Below are positions 8,224-17,577 of a stretch of DNA of 64,000 nt, piece after piece. This DNA comes from DASPWW01 sp963841715. Its GTDB lineage: Bacteria; Actinomycetota; Thermoleophilia; Solirubrobacterales; 70-9. The DNA lies in NCBI GenBank assembly GCA_963841715.1, contig CAWJDP010000003.1, forward strand, positions 434,001-498,000. The letters run 5' to 3'. The notes under the pieces are model-generated. The model did no database searches. It was not told the origin of the DNA and saw only the letters and a list, made by a program, of their open reading frames with translations. The first letter of the stretch is position 1, and the number at the start of each line of letters is the position of its first letter. The translations under genes and the position numbers were made by a program.

Positions 8224-9261
8224 GTGCCTGAGGACTTCCAGGTAGTGAACGAAGTCGAGCTGTCGATCGTGATCCCCGTGCTCAACGAGCGCGGCGCGAT
8301 ACCGGAGCTGTTCAACGAGCTCGCCACCACCTGCTCCTCGCTTGGGCTCCGGTGGGAGGTGCTGTTCGTGGACGACGGCTCGACCGACGGCTCATGGGAG
8401 ATCCTCGCGGATCTCGCGACCACCCGCGAGGAGGTCCGTGCGCTGAAGCTGCGGCGCAGCTTCGGGAAGTCGGCCGCGCTTGCCGTCGGCTTCGCGCACG
8501 CCGAGGGGAGCACCATCGTCACGATGGACGGCGACGGCCAGGACGATCCCGCCGAGATCCCGGCGCTGCTGTCCGAGCTCCAGCGGGGCTACGACGTCGT
8601 CTCGGGTTGGAAGCGCCATCGAAGTGACCCCGCGGTGCGGCGCTGGGCGTCGCGCGTCTTCAACTCCGTGACCTCCGGCTTATCGGGGGTCCGGATGCAC
8701 GACATGAACTGCGGCCTCAAAGCCTACCGCGGCGACTGCGCGCGCTCGCTCGAGATCTACGGTGAGCTGCATCGATTCATCCCGGTGCTCGCGGTGCAGC
8801 AGGGTTGGCGAGTGGGCGAGATCCCGGTGCACCACCGTCCGCGCCGCCACGGTCGCTCGCGCTTTGGCCCCGAACGCTACGCGCGCGGGCTGTTCGATCT
8901 CATCAGCGTGGCCTTCATCGGCCGGTACCAGAATCGCCCCCTGCATCTGTTCGGGGGCCTCGGGCTGGTCCTGATGGTTGTGGGCGTGGTGATCTGCGTC
9001 TATCTGACGATCGTGAAGATCGGCGGCGCGGCAATCGGCGAGCGTCCTCTGCTCTTCCTCGGAGTGCTTCTGATCGTCGTTGGAGTACAGCTTGGGACGC
9101 TTGGACTGCTTGGACAGATGCTCGCGCTGACGCGACGCGAGATGAGAGGCAGCGAGGCCGACGCGCAGCTTGTGTCCCGTATCGTGAACGGTGAGCTCAG
9201 CCGGAACCCGGCCGAGGCCGGCAGTGGGCTATCAACCACGGAAACGCCGTCCTCACGCTGA
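8224..9261 (+). CDS. GT2 family glycosyltransferase with C-terminal membrane helices (DPM1/ArnC-like)
   Basis: A 345-residue GT-A transferase of the polyprenyl-phosphate sugar synthase type. It has LSIVIPVLNERGAI, FVDDGSTDGS and TMDGDGQDDP (metal-binding Asp), followed by the HRPRRHGRSRFG loop. Two membrane helices lie at roughly residues 240-265 and 275-300. Such enzymes move a hexose from a nucleotide onto a lipid phosphate at the inner face of the membrane. The GTG start lies 9 bp after the mutase gene. The last 65 bp overlap the 3' end of the methyltransferase gene on the other strand. Confidence 0.85.
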   Translation: MPEDFQVVNEVELSIVIPVLNERGAIPELFNELATTCSSLGLRWEVLFVDDGSTDGSWEILADLATTREEVRALKLRRSFGKSAALAVGFAHAEGSTIVTMDGDGQDDPAEIPALLSELQRGYDVVSGWKRHRSDPAVRRWASRVFNSVTSGLSGVRMHDMNCGLKAYRGDCARSLEIYGELHRFIPVLAVQQGWRVGEIPVHHRPRRHGRSRFGPERYARGLFDLISVAFIGRYQNRPLHLFGGLGLVLMVVGVVICVYLTIVKIGGAAIGERPLLFLGVLLIVVGVQLGTLGLLGQMLALTRREMRGSEADAQLVSRIVNGELSRNPAEAGSGLSTTETPSSR

Positions 9262-9805
9262 CGACCTCCAGGCTCGAGGCCAGGAAGCTCACGAAGCGCC
9301 GCCTGTTCCAGCGCTGAACGTGCTCCGGGTGGTTTCCCAGCCCCACCAGGTAGTTGCCCCGCAGCAGGCTCCCGATCTGGAACCACGGCTCGTGCGGGAC
9401 GGACACGACGAGGTCGCTCCGGCTGACCCTGGACAGCTCGGCGAGCGCTGCATGCGGCTGGCGGAGGTGCTCAAGGACTTCGAGGCAGAGGACGAGGTCA
9501 AACTCCCGGTCCGGAAACGCGAGCTCATACACGCTCTGCTGCGAGAGCTCGATTCCCTCGGGAAACCTGTGCCGGGCATATGCGATGCACTCTTCGCGTA
9601 CGTCGATTCCCGCCACGCGGTCGGGCAGGACGGCGTCGAGGCGCGCGAGCGTCTCACCCTCCCCGCAGCCGGCGTCGAGCACCGATCGCGGACTGAGCGA
9701 CGCGACCAAAGATCGCAGCCTCGCGTAGAAGCGATCGATCATTCGGGCGACGACCGGATTGGCGGTCTGAAACTTCTCGTAGTTCGTTGTCGCTATCTCG
9801 GTCAC
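9197..9805 (-). CDS. class I SAM-dependent methyltransferase
   Basis: About 202 residues. Motif I is VLDAGCGEGETLARLDAV, the acidic loop is GIDVREECIAYA, and the post-II motif is FDLVLCLEVLEHL, all typical of the methyltransferase 11/25 group. The reading frame is open further upstream, but the natural N-terminus is the GTG at 9805 (VTEIATTNYEKF). A TACACT hexamer ends 17 nt before it and is a possible -10 box. The gene converges on, and overlaps by 65 bp, the GT2 gene. The substrate is unknown; proximity to polysaccharide genes makes a sugar or lipid carrier possible. Confidence 0.8.
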   Translation of the reverse strand: MTEIATTNYEKFQTANPVVARMIDRFYARLRSLVASLSPRSVLDAGCGEGETLARLDAVLPDRVAGIDVREECIAYARHRFPEGIELSQQSVYELAFPDREFDLVLCLEVLEHLRQPHAALAELSRVSRSDLVVSVPHEPWFQIGSLLRGNYLVGLGNHPEHVQRWNRRRFVSFLASSLEVVSVRTAFPWLIAHCRPRPGSG

Positions 9806-9929
9806 GACCTGATCCAGGGCGGAGTGTAGGCGGGCCGAAACGGGCCCTCGGAACGACTCGCGCCCGAGGCACGTACGCTCGACGGCGGCATTCGGTGCAA
9901 GTTCTGTATCCCCCGATCGAGCGGAAGGA

Positions 9930-10301
9930 GTGAGGAACCGGTGGGCGAAGATGCCCCGCAGCATGAGCGTCATCCGCACGGAGAGGACCCTGGTGAAGTC
10001 GCCGCCGGAGCTCTGGGAGCTTGTCGACGACCCGGATCTGATGCTCCGCTGGACCGCCGAGATCTGCGGCGGCTCGCCGGAAGCCGGCGTCGAGACGACC
10101 GAGCGCGAGCCCGAGCGGCGCCTCGAGTGGCGCCGCGGAGAGGGCCCGCGGATCAGCCTCACCCTGGCCGAGAAGGGATGGGGCACGAAGGTCTCAATCG
10201 AGGCCGAGTGCGGCGGGCTCACCGAGAGCGGCGAGGATGTGCTGGAGCGCCTCCTCGATGAGCTCGGATCGCCGACCCGGCGCCCGTTCGCACGCAACTG
10301 A
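9930..10301 (+). CDS. SRPBCC (START-like) family protein
   Basis: A 123-residue protein with the N-terminal pattern of polyketide-cyclase/START-like domains: MSVIRTERTLVKSPPELWEL, then DPDLMLRWTAEI, ending in an amphipathic helix (SGEDVLERLLDEL). It probably binds a hydrophobic ligand; no catalytic motif is visible. The start is uncertain: GTG 9930, ATG 9951 and ATG 9963 are in frame and none has a well-placed ribosome-binding site. The next gene may begin about 60 bp downstream. Confidence 0.6.
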   Translation: MRNRWAKMPRSMSVIRTERTLVKSPPELWELVDDPDLMLRWTAEICGGSPEAGVETTEREPERRLEWRRGEGPRISLTLAEKGWGTKVSIEAECGGLTESGEDVLERLLDELGSPTRRPFARN

Positions 10302-10362
10302 CCGGCGCCGCCGCGCCTCCTCACCCGCACCGTCCTCGTCGCGCTCGTCGAAGCCACCAGCA

Positions 10363-10947
10363 TTGGGCGAGGCGTCGCTCGTCGCCGTCCGCGGCGACCC
10401 GCTCGTCGCGGCGCTCGACGCGCGCGTCCCCGGCGCCGGCAAGCACTCCGACGCGGTCGCGGGCTACGCGTTCGCGACAGCGGTCGAGCTCCACCTCCTC
10501 GACCGCGCGTCGTGCGAGCTAGTCCGCGAGGCCGCGCGCCTGCACGACGTCGGCGAGCTGTACGCGCGCTCCGCGCTCATCGGGCGCGGAACGGGCCAGC
10601 TCTCGCGGGCCGAGCTCGTCGAGCTCGACGGCCACGCCGAGTCCGGCTACCGGCTCGCGCTCGGCGCCGGGATCCCGGAGCGCGTGTGCGCGTGGATCCG
10701 CTGCTCGCGCGAGCGCTGGGATGGGCGCGGCGGCCGCCTCGCCGGTGAGGAGATCCCGCTCGCCTCGCGGATCATCCGCGCCGCGTGCGCGTGCGACGTC
10801 GCGCTGAAAGCGGCGCCGCCGGGGGGGCGGCGGCACGCCGCGGCGGCCACGCTGCGGGCGGCGGCGGGAGATGAGCTCGACCCGCTCGTCGCCTCCGCGC
10901 TCGCCGAGGTGATCGAGCGGGCGACCGCCGACGCGGCCGCCCGCTGA
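10363..10947 (+). CDS. degenerate HD-GYP domain protein
   Basis: About 194 residues from a TTG at 10363. The order of motifs follows HD-GYP cyclic-di-GMP phosphodiesterases: GKHSDAVAGYA, then the metal-binding HD in AARLHDVGELY, then HAESGYRLAL, then RERWDGRGG and IPLASRIIRAACACD. The GYP triplet position reads GGR, and the His-His pair normally found before E-x-x-D-G-x-G-Y-P is Cys-Ser in IRCSRERWDG. Several metal ligands are therefore missing, and catalytic c-di-GMP hydrolysis is doubtful; a binding or scaffolding role is possible. Start and function are uncertain. Confidence 0.65.
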   Translation: MGEASLVAVRGDPLVAALDARVPGAGKHSDAVAGYAFATAVELHLLDRASCELVREAARLHDVGELYARSALIGRGTGQLSRAELVELDGHAESGYRLALGAGIPERVCAWIRCSRERWDGRGGRLAGEEIPLASRIIRAACACDVALKAAPPGGRRHAAAATLRAAAGDELDPLVASALAEVIERATADAAAR

Positions 10948-10958
10948 TCACAGCTGCT

Positions 10959-11336
10959 CTACTTCACCAGGCAGACGGCCCCGACCTTCATCGTCCTCGC
11001 CCCGCCCGAGATCACGCGTCCGGTCGCGGTTACCTGGGTCGGGTTCTTGACCGGCTGAAGGTTCTGCTGCACGAGCGACACGTTGCCCGCATTCTGGTTC
11101 CCGTCCCACTTCATGCTCCCGGAGAGCGCGCGCTCGCCCTTGTTGCACGTCGTGGTGTGGGTCACGACGCCGCCGTTGGCTACGGTCGCGTCGCTGTAGC
11201 GAACCTTGACGTTGCCGAGGTCGCCGGCCTTGACCTTGCCGCCGTTCCCGGCGTAGGCCGTCCCGCCGAGCATCACGAACAGCAAAACGTAGAGAACGGC
11301 GTTGCGGCTCAGGTGCGCCCGGAACTTCTTGATCAT
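10959..11336 (-). CDS. small secreted protein, LFVMLGGTAYA family
   Basis: A 125-residue protein starting at the ATG at 11336, which has AAGGGAG five nt upstream. N-terminal KKFRAHLSRN and the hydrophobic AVLYVLLFVMLGGTAYA form a signal peptide with likely cleavage after AYA. The mature part is a small beta-rich domain with two cysteines (TTTCNKGE and GAVCLVK) that probably form a disulfide. The same N-terminus recurs at 16999. No enzymatic motif is visible and the function is unknown. Confidence 0.7.
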   Translation of the reverse strand: MIKKFRAHLSRNAVLYVLLFVMLGGTAYAGNGGKVKAGDLGNVKVRYSDATVANGGVVTHTTTCNKGERALSGSMKWDGNQNAGNVSLVQQNLQPVKNPTQVTATGRVISGGARTMKVGAVCLVK

Positions 11337-11405
11337 CAGCACTCCCTTCGTAGATCGACTGCCGCGACGGTACTAGCGGCCGCGGCCGCAATTTCCGAGG
11401 CCGCT

Positions 11406-11411
11406 TAGAAT
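11406..11411 (+). promoter_or_regulatory. -10 box, leaderless start of carboxylase beta gene
   Basis: TAGAAT ends 9 nt before the GTG at 11421, with no Shine-Dalgarno sequence. Confidence 0.5.
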
Positions 11412-11420
11412 CCGCGCGCC

Positions 11421-12989
<1,569 letters not shown>

Positions 12990-12994
12990 ACCCC

Positions 12995-14689
12995 TTGGCA
13001 GCGAGCGGAGACCACGCTTCGTCCCGCGTCACGGAGGCGCGGTCGTGGGCACCGTGGGGAATCGACGACACGGAGGTTCGCCTGTTTCTGGCCGCGGCGA
13101 TGATCGCTTCCGCAGCCCTTGGGCTGTGGCTCAGCCGCGGCACGACGTTCTCGATCGATGAGCTAGAGGTGTTCAAGGGAACGGCCCAGCTCAACCTGCA
13201 GGGGGCGCTCGAGCCGTCGAGCGCCGGACATCTCTACCTGACCTGGCGCCTCGTCTTCGCGGCGATCCTGAACACGCTCGGAACCGATTACGTCGCGTTT
13301 CGCGTACTCGTGATCTGCGCCGTCCTGCTGACCGCGGGCCTGTTCTTCGCGTTCGCCGAACGCCGGGTGGGGGCCCTCGCCGCACTGGCGCCGACGCTCG
13401 TGCTGCTGTTCTACGGGTCGGACTATCTGCACGCGATCTCCGGCAACGGCTTCGTCGTGCTGCTCTCGGTCGCCGCCGGGATCGCGGCCCTGCTCGCACT
13501 GGAGCGAGAGGACCGGCGCGGCGACGTCGGCGCATGCCTCCTGCTCTGCCTCGGGATCGCCACCTTCTCCTCGGCACTCGGGTTCCTGGCCGCGGCGGCG
13601 GTGCTGATCATGCTCGGGCCGGATCGCTGGCGCCGGGCGTGGGTCTTCCTCCTCCCGGCCGCGCTGTACGCGGGATGGCTGCTGTGGACGCCGCGGAACG
13701 CAACGCAGGGCGCCGTCACGCTCCACAACCTGCTGCTAACGCCGGCGTGGGCGTTCGATGGATTGGCGACGACCGCCGCCGCGCTGCTCGGCCTCAACTA
13801 TCCATTCTCGGGAATGACCAATCCCGACTTCGGCCCCGTCCTCGCAATCGTCGCGCTGGCCGCGCTCGGCTGGCGACTGTGGCGGGGTGCAATCTCGAAA
13901 TGGCTGTGGGCCGTGATGGCGGTGCCGGCGACGCTGTGGCTCGCCGAGGCGGCGCGCGGGTCGATGTCGGGGTTCCGGGGCCCCGAGACCGGCCGCTACA
14001 TCTTCCCCGCGTCGATCGCGGTGCTGCTGGTCGCGGCCGAGGCAGCGCGGGGCGTGCGCTTCGGACGCCGGGCGACCGTGACCCTCTACCTCGCCGCGGC
14101 GGTCGGACTGGCGACCAACATCGCCCTGCTTCAGGACGGCTCGCGCGCGCTCCGGAGCGCCGCGCAGAACACGCGCGGGGCGCTCACCGCGGGAGAGCTC
14201 GCAGGTCACCTCGACCCCCAGACCGCGGGCTCCGCGGGAGTGATACTGCGCAGCACTCGGCACCCCGACGTCACGATCGGTTACCGCGACGGAGTGCGCG
14301 ACTTCGGCTCCCCATCGTTCTCGCTCGCCGAACTGCGCACCCAGCCCGAGCTGGTGAAGGAGGGCGTTGACGCCCAGCTGGGCAAGTCACTCCCGGTGGG
14401 GCTCACGCCGGCACCCGCGGCCCACGGGCGCTGCCGCCGGGTCGCTGCTCCCGCCGGAGGGGGAGCAAGCTTCCGCATTCCTCCGGGGGGCGCGGTCATC
14501 ACCGCCACTCGGGCGGCAGACTTGACCCTGCGAAGGTTCGGGAGCGTGTTCACGGTCCACGCCGGCTCGCTCAAGCCCGGACAGCCCGCGGCGCTGTCGA
14601 TTCCGCGCGACTCTGCCCCGGATCCGTGGTATGCCTCGACGGGCTCGTCCGGCCCGGTGACCGTTTGCGTCCCCGCGTCAACCGGGTGA
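12995..14689 (+). CDS. multi-pass membrane protein, glycosyltransferase-39-like topology
   Basis: A 564-residue protein starting at a TTG 5 bp after pccB. Around ten hydrophobic helices span residues about 30-390, followed by a ~170-residue, probably extracytoplasmic C-terminal domain ending with GPVTVCVPASTG. The first loop contains an acidic stretch (TFSIDELEVFKG) like the Asp/Glu loop of polyprenyl-phosphate-dependent mannosyltransferases. I do not recognise a specific family; a cell-envelope sugar transferase is possible. It sits between the genuine 3' end of pccB and a duplicated, decayed copy of that end, which suggests it was inserted there. Confidence 0.65.
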   Translation: MAASGDHASSRVTEARSWAPWGIDDTEVRLFLAAAMIASAALGLWLSRGTTFSIDELEVFKGTAQLNLQGALEPSSAGHLYLTWRLVFAAILNTLGTDYVAFRVLVICAVLLTAGLFFAFAERRVGALAALAPTLVLLFYGSDYLHAISGNGFVVLLSVAAGIAALLALEREDRRGDVGACLLLCLGIATFSSALGFLAAAAVLIMLGPDRWRRAWVFLLPAALYAGWLLWTPRNATQGAVTLHNLLLTPAWAFDGLATTAAALLGLNYPFSGMTNPDFGPVLAIVALAALGWRLWRGAISKWLWAVMAVPATLWLAEAARGSMSGFRGPETGRYIFPASIAVLLVAAEAARGVRFGRRATVTLYLAAAVGLATNIALLQDGSRALRSAAQNTRGALTAGELAGHLDPQTAGSAGVILRSTRHPDVTIGYRDGVRDFGSPSFSLAELRTQPELVKEGVDAQLGKSLPVGLTPAPAAHGRCRRVAAPAGGGASFRIPPGGAVITATRAADLTLRRFGSVFTVHAGSLKPGQPAALSIPRDSAPDPWYASTGSSGPVTVCVPASTG

Positions 14690-14721
14690 GTGTATCCCCG
14701 CGACTATCCCCCTCCTCGTCA

Positions 14722-14781
14722 GCTCGCGAGCGCTGCAGACGCGTCGGGCAGCCGAAGCGCAAGCGCGGAAGCATCCCGCCG
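14722..14781 (+). pseudogene. relic of the pccB 3' end
   Basis: The stretch from GCGCTGCAGACG to GCATCCCGCC matches the last coding bases of pccB (about 12930-12985). There is one 5-nt deletion and only about four to five substitutions over some 50 aligned bases. In pccB this encodes ALQTKRVEQPKRKHGNIPL; here the frame is broken and no start or partner gene exists. It is a scar of a duplication or insertion event around the membrane-protein gene between the two copies. Confidence 0.8.
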
Positions 14782-14836
14782 TGGATCGACACTCGCCGGG
14801 CGGCGTGTGACGGCCGGGGACCGGCGGCGGACCGGC

Positions 14837-14889
14837 CGGCGGGCCCGCCGCTATTAATACCCGCCCCGTCGCGCCCGCGTGATCGCGGG
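14837..14889 (+). promoter_or_regulatory. palindromes and AT-rich promoter-like element
   Basis: The 250-bp gap before 14941 holds a perfect 14-bp palindrome (CGGCGGGCCCGCCG, 14837-14850), directly followed by CTATTAATAC, the most AT-rich bases nearby and a possible -10 region. A hairpin CCCGCG-TGAT-CGCGGG lies at 14874-14889. These may terminate the upstream gene and start the next one; the assignment is tentative. Confidence 0.4.
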
Positions 14890-14940
14890 TCCGCGCCGGG
14901 TTGGGATATCCGACGCCCTAACGGGTAGGAGGTCTTTCAG

Positions 14941-15363
14941 ATGCCGGAGAGGATCAACCTAGGACAGGGCCTCGTGATCATCGGCGGAGTCGTGCTGTTC
15001 GTGAGCCTGTTCCTGAACTGGTACGAGGGCCCGTTTGGCCAGAGCGTGAGCGCGTGGACCGCGTTCGAGCTCCTCGACATCGTGCTCGCGGGGCTCGCGA
15101 TCGTCGCCGTCGCGACGGCGCTCCCGCTCGACAGCTCGAGCAGCCTCAAGCGGCCCTCGACCGAGTGGCTGCCGTGGCTCGGGGTCGCCGCCCTGGTCCT
15201 GATCGTGATCACGCTGCTGAACGACCCGCCGTCCGTGCACGGCGCCGATCTTCAGGCGGGAGCCTGGGTCGGGCTCGGCGGGGCGATCCTGCTCGCGCTC
15301 GGCGGCCTGCTCTCGAACGCGCGCGTGTCGCTCGTGGTCAGCTCGCGAAGGGAGGGCGACTAG
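14941..15363 (+). CDS. small four-helix membrane protein
   Basis: A 140-residue protein with an excellent ribosome-binding site (TAGGAGG, 7 nt before the ATG). Four hydrophobic helices are at about residues 9-26, 42-62, 79-93 and 105-122, with a short polar loop DSSSSLKRPSTEW between the second and third. No conserved enzymatic motif is visible. It converges on the ornithine-cyclodeaminase-like gene with no gap. Function unknown. Confidence 0.7.
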   Translation: MPERINLGQGLVIIGGVVLFVSLFLNWYEGPFGQSVSAWTAFELLDIVLAGLAIVAVATALPLDSSSSLKRPSTEWLPWLGVAALVLIVITLLNDPPSVHGADLQAGAWVGLGGAILLALGGLLSNARVSLVVSSRREGD

Positions 15364-16305
15364 TCAAAGCTCGACGCTCTCGGCGTCGATCCGGCCCTCC
15401 CGCCACGCGCGGAACACCCCGCGGGCAATCCCGAGGTCCTGGATCGCGAGCCCGGTCGAGTCGAAGAGCGTGATCTCCTCCGCCGAGCGCCGTCCCTCGG
15501 CGGCACCGATCAGCACCTGCCCGATCTCGGTGACGTCGCCGCGCCCGACGGCGCCGGAGGCGACCGGTCCCGAGAGCTCGCCGCCACCCGACGCCTGCTC
15601 CCACTCGTCGCAGAACAGCCTGCAACGCACGATCGCCTCGGGCTCGAGCTCGGCCTTCGCGTGGGCGTCGGCGCCCATCGCCACGACGTGCTGGCCGGGA
15701 CGGAGGTCCGAGACGTGCAGAACTGGTTCCTCGCCCGGGGTCATCGTCACAACCACGTCCTGGGACACCGCCTCCTCGCGCGGCCCGGCCCGCCACCCGA
15801 GCTCGGAGGCGAGTGACTCGGCGGCGTCGAAGCGCGGGTCGAAGCAAACGCCCGGCCCGAACCCCTCCGCCGCGAGGCAGCGCGCGGCCCAGGCGCCGTT
15901 CGTCCCCGATCCGATCACCCCGACGGTTGCGGCGCCGTCCGGGGCGAGCGCGCGCGCCGAGACCGCGGCGGCGGCGCCGGTGCGAAGCCACGTCACCGCC
16001 GCGCAGTCGACGATCGCGAGCAGCTCGCCCGTGTCGGCGTCCGAGAGCACCACCGCGCCGGTCACTACCGGCAGTCCCCGCTCGGGGTTGTGCGGGAAGG
16101 ACGTGACCCACTTCAGCAGCGCCAGCCCGTCGCCCCGGGCCGGCATCGCGCGGAAGTCGCCGTTGGGCGGGCTGTCGAGGTATACCTTCGCCGGCATCTC
16201 GTACTCGCCGCGTGCATGGCGCTCGAACGCCTCGCGGGTGAGCTCGACCGCATCGGCCGCGCCGACTGCGGCGAGCACGGCGCGCTGTGAGACGGCTGGG
16301 ACCAC
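15364..16305 (-). CDS. ornithine cyclodeaminase / mu-crystallin family protein
   Basis: About 313 residues. The NAD-binding core VGVIGSGTNGAWAARCLAAE follows an N-terminal half with MPAKVYLDSPPNGDFRAMPA and the substrate lysine region LALLKWVTSFP. The C-terminal part has GQHVVAMGADAHAKAELEPE and LFDSTGLAIQDLG, all family hallmarks. Members include ornithine cyclodeaminases, ketimine reductases and amino-acid dehydrogenases; the exact substrate is not readable. The start is probably GTG 16305; GTG 16332 is also in frame and would nearly abut the divergent gene at 16337. Confidence 0.85.
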   Translation of the reverse strand: MVPAVSQRAVLAAVGAADAVELTREAFERHARGEYEMPAKVYLDSPPNGDFRAMPARGDGLALLKWVTSFPHNPERGLPVVTGAVVLSDADTGELLAIVDCAAVTWLRTGAAAAVSARALAPDGAATVGVIGSGTNGAWAARCLAAEGFGPGVCFDPRFDAAESLASELGWRAGPREEAVSQDVVVTMTPGEEPVLHVSDLRPGQHVVAMGADAHAKAELEPEAIVRCRLFCDEWEQASGGGELSGPVASGAVGRGDVTEIGQVLIGAAEGRRSAEEITLFDSTGLAIQDLGIARGVFRAWREGRIDAESVEL

Positions 16306-16336
16306 GACCGGGAGTGTGCCGGGTAAGGTCACGCGC

Positions 16337-16576
16337 GTGAGCCGGAACGGACACCGCCGCCCCCAGCGGCCGCGGATCGAGTTCGTCTCGCCGACCCCCT
16401 CGGGACCCGAGGCGGCGGCGATCGCGTCGGCGATCGAGCAGTTCATCGCCGAGACGGCCCCGGCCCCCGCCGCGGAAGCGGTCCAGAGCCCGTGGCAGCG
16501 CGCCGGGCTCGCCGACGGCGTCGGCGCGAGGATCCCGGGTGCGTGGGACCGGCGCCGCCCGTGGGCCGCGGGCTGA
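16337..16576 (+). CDS. acyl-CoA carboxylase epsilon subunit-like small protein
   Basis: A 79-residue protein from a GTG with AAGG eight nt upstream. An Arg-rich N-terminus leads to RPRIEFVSPTPSGPEAAAI, a helix, a Pro/Ala linker, and the C-terminal SPWQRAGLADGVG and GAWDRRRPWAAG. This layout (short strand, helix, Pro linker, S-x-W-x-x-A and Arg/Trp tail) resembles actinobacterial acyl-CoA carboxylase epsilon subunits, which stabilise the carboxylase holoenzyme. Its nearness to pccB supports this. The match is by eye to a short divergent family, so it remains tentative. Divergent from the cyclodeaminase-like gene. Confidence 0.6.
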   Translation: MSRNGHRRPQRPRIEFVSPTPSGPEAAAIASAIEQFIAETAPAPAAEAVQSPWQRAGLADGVGARIPGAWDRRRPWAAG

Positions 16577-16652
16577 GGCCGCGCACGGCCCCGCTTCGAG
16601 ATTCCCGATAGAACACGGCCCTAACCCGCCACCGACGCAGAGGAGGAGATCA

Positions 16653-16862
16653 GTGGCCGTTGTGAAGATCATCGAGCTCGTCGGGAGCTCGAAGCAGTCG
16701 ACGGACGACGCCGCGAAGCAGGCGCTGTCGCAGGCGCAGAGCTCGCTGCGGAACATCCGCGCACTCGACATCGTCAGCACCGGGATCCGCGGCGACAACC
16801 TGGACGAGTTCCGCGCCCACGTGCGCGTGGCGTTCCTGGTCGAGGGCACCGACGTCGACTAG
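16653..16862 (+). CDS. dodecin family protein
   Basis: A 69-residue protein with a perfect AGGAGGAG ribosome-binding site before a GTG start. The sequence VVKIIELVGSSKQSTDDAAK followed by the helix ending SSLRNIRALDIVS and the closing strands EFRAHVRVAFLVEG has the dodecin beta-alpha-beta-beta order and length. Dodecins form hollow 12-mers that store flavin. The tryptophan that stacks on flavin in other dodecins (LDWFEV in the Thermus protein) corresponds to Ala-Leu here, so the ligand may differ. Confidence 0.8.
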   Translation: MAVVKIIELVGSSKQSTDDAAKQALSQAQSSLRNIRALDIVSTGIRGDNLDEFRAHVRVAFLVEGTDVD

Positions 16863-16872
16863 GCGACCGCCG

Positions 16873-16893
16873 GCCCGCCGCTGCCCGGCGGGC
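16873..16893 (+). terminator. terminator hairpin after dodecin gene
   Basis: GCCCGCCG-CTGCC-CGGCGGGC, an 8-bp perfect stem 10 bp after the stop, followed by GCGATTTG with a weak T-rich tail. Confidence 0.6.
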
Positions 16894-16905
16894 GCGATTT
16901 GTCCC

Positions 16906-16911
16906 TATCTT
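16906..16911 (+). promoter_or_regulatory. -10 box and 5' leader of secreted protein gene
   Basis: TATCTT followed by an ~80-nt leader to the GTG at 16999. The leader contains the hairpin GCGCTGCG-TT-CGCAGCGC (16931-16948) and ends in AAAGGAG. The role of the hairpin is unknown. Confidence 0.45.
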
Positions 16912-16998
16912 TACGGGCGTTGAGAGCGCAGCGCTGCGTTCGCAGCGCCCTGTGCAGCCTCGACGTGGGGAGCTAAGGCAAACCGAAAGGAGCATGCA

Positions 16999-17481
16999 GT
17001 GAGGAGAGAATTTCGGAGGCGGTTCGGATCCGCTCACGTGATCGCCCTGGTGGCGCTATTCGTGGCGTTGGGGGGCACGACGTGGGCCGCGACCCACCTC
17101 GGCAAGAACTCCGTCAAGGCGAAGAACATCAAGAAGAACGCCGTCACGACGAAGAAGATCAAGGATGGTGCCGTGGTCGAGTCCAAGCTCGGACCAGACG
17201 CGCAGGTGGCCTCGATCAAGGTGGACAAGACCGGGAACCTGACCGTCGGGACGCCCGGCACGTCCGTGGTTCGAAAGTCGCTCGGCGTGTACTGCGTCGG
17301 TCTGCCGTTCAGTGCGACGGGGGGCTCGGTAACGCTCGACCAGTCGAACCCGTCGTTCCCGCTCGCCTATCTGCAGGTCCCGCAGGACGCGGGCTGTGAT
17401 TCCGCCCATCAGGATGCGGCGGTCTTCACATATCTCGGCGGCTTGAGCAGCGACGAGGCGTTCTACGCGGTTTTCCGCTGA
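16999..17481 (+). CDS. small secreted protein, LFVALGGTTWA family with Lys-rich tandem motif
   Basis: A 160-residue protein with ribosome-binding site AAAGGAG. The signal peptide HVIALVALFVALGGTTWAAT is followed by a repeat-like Lys/Asn segment (KNSVKAKNIKKNAVTTKKIK) and a beta-rich domain with two cysteines (VYCVGL and DAGCDSAH). The N-terminus is shared with the protein at 10959 and, more loosely, with those at 1-229 and 42198. Presumably exported and retained in the envelope; no catalytic motif is visible. A strong terminator follows. Confidence 0.7.
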   Translation: MRREFRRRFGSAHVIALVALFVALGGTTWAATHLGKNSVKAKNIKKNAVTTKKIKDGAVVESKLGPDAQVASIKVDKTGNLTVGTPGTSVVRKSLGVYCVGLPFSATGGSVTLDQSNPSFPLAYLQVPQDAGCDSAHQDAAVFTYLGGLSSDEAFYAVFR

Positions 17482-17512
17482 GCGCGTAACGCGCTCGTCG
17501 GAGGAGCCGTTT

Positions 17513-17545
17513 CACGAGGGGGCCGCCATCGGCGGCCCCCTCGTG
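17513..17545 (+). terminator. strong terminator hairpin
   Basis: Perfect 15-bp stem CACGAGGGGGCCGCC / GGCGGCCCCCTCGTG with an ATC loop, 31 bp after the stop codon of the secreted protein gene. No U-tract follows, which is common in GC-rich actinobacteria. Confidence 0.8.
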
Positions 17546-17577
17546 CGCAAAGGCCGTGCGTAAACGCGAAATACCTA

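Noticed and set aside
15470..16336. Upstream extension of the epsilon-like frame opposite the ornithine-cyclodeaminase-like gene
   Set aside because: Antisense composition; the epsilon-like similarity starts only at the GTG at 16337.
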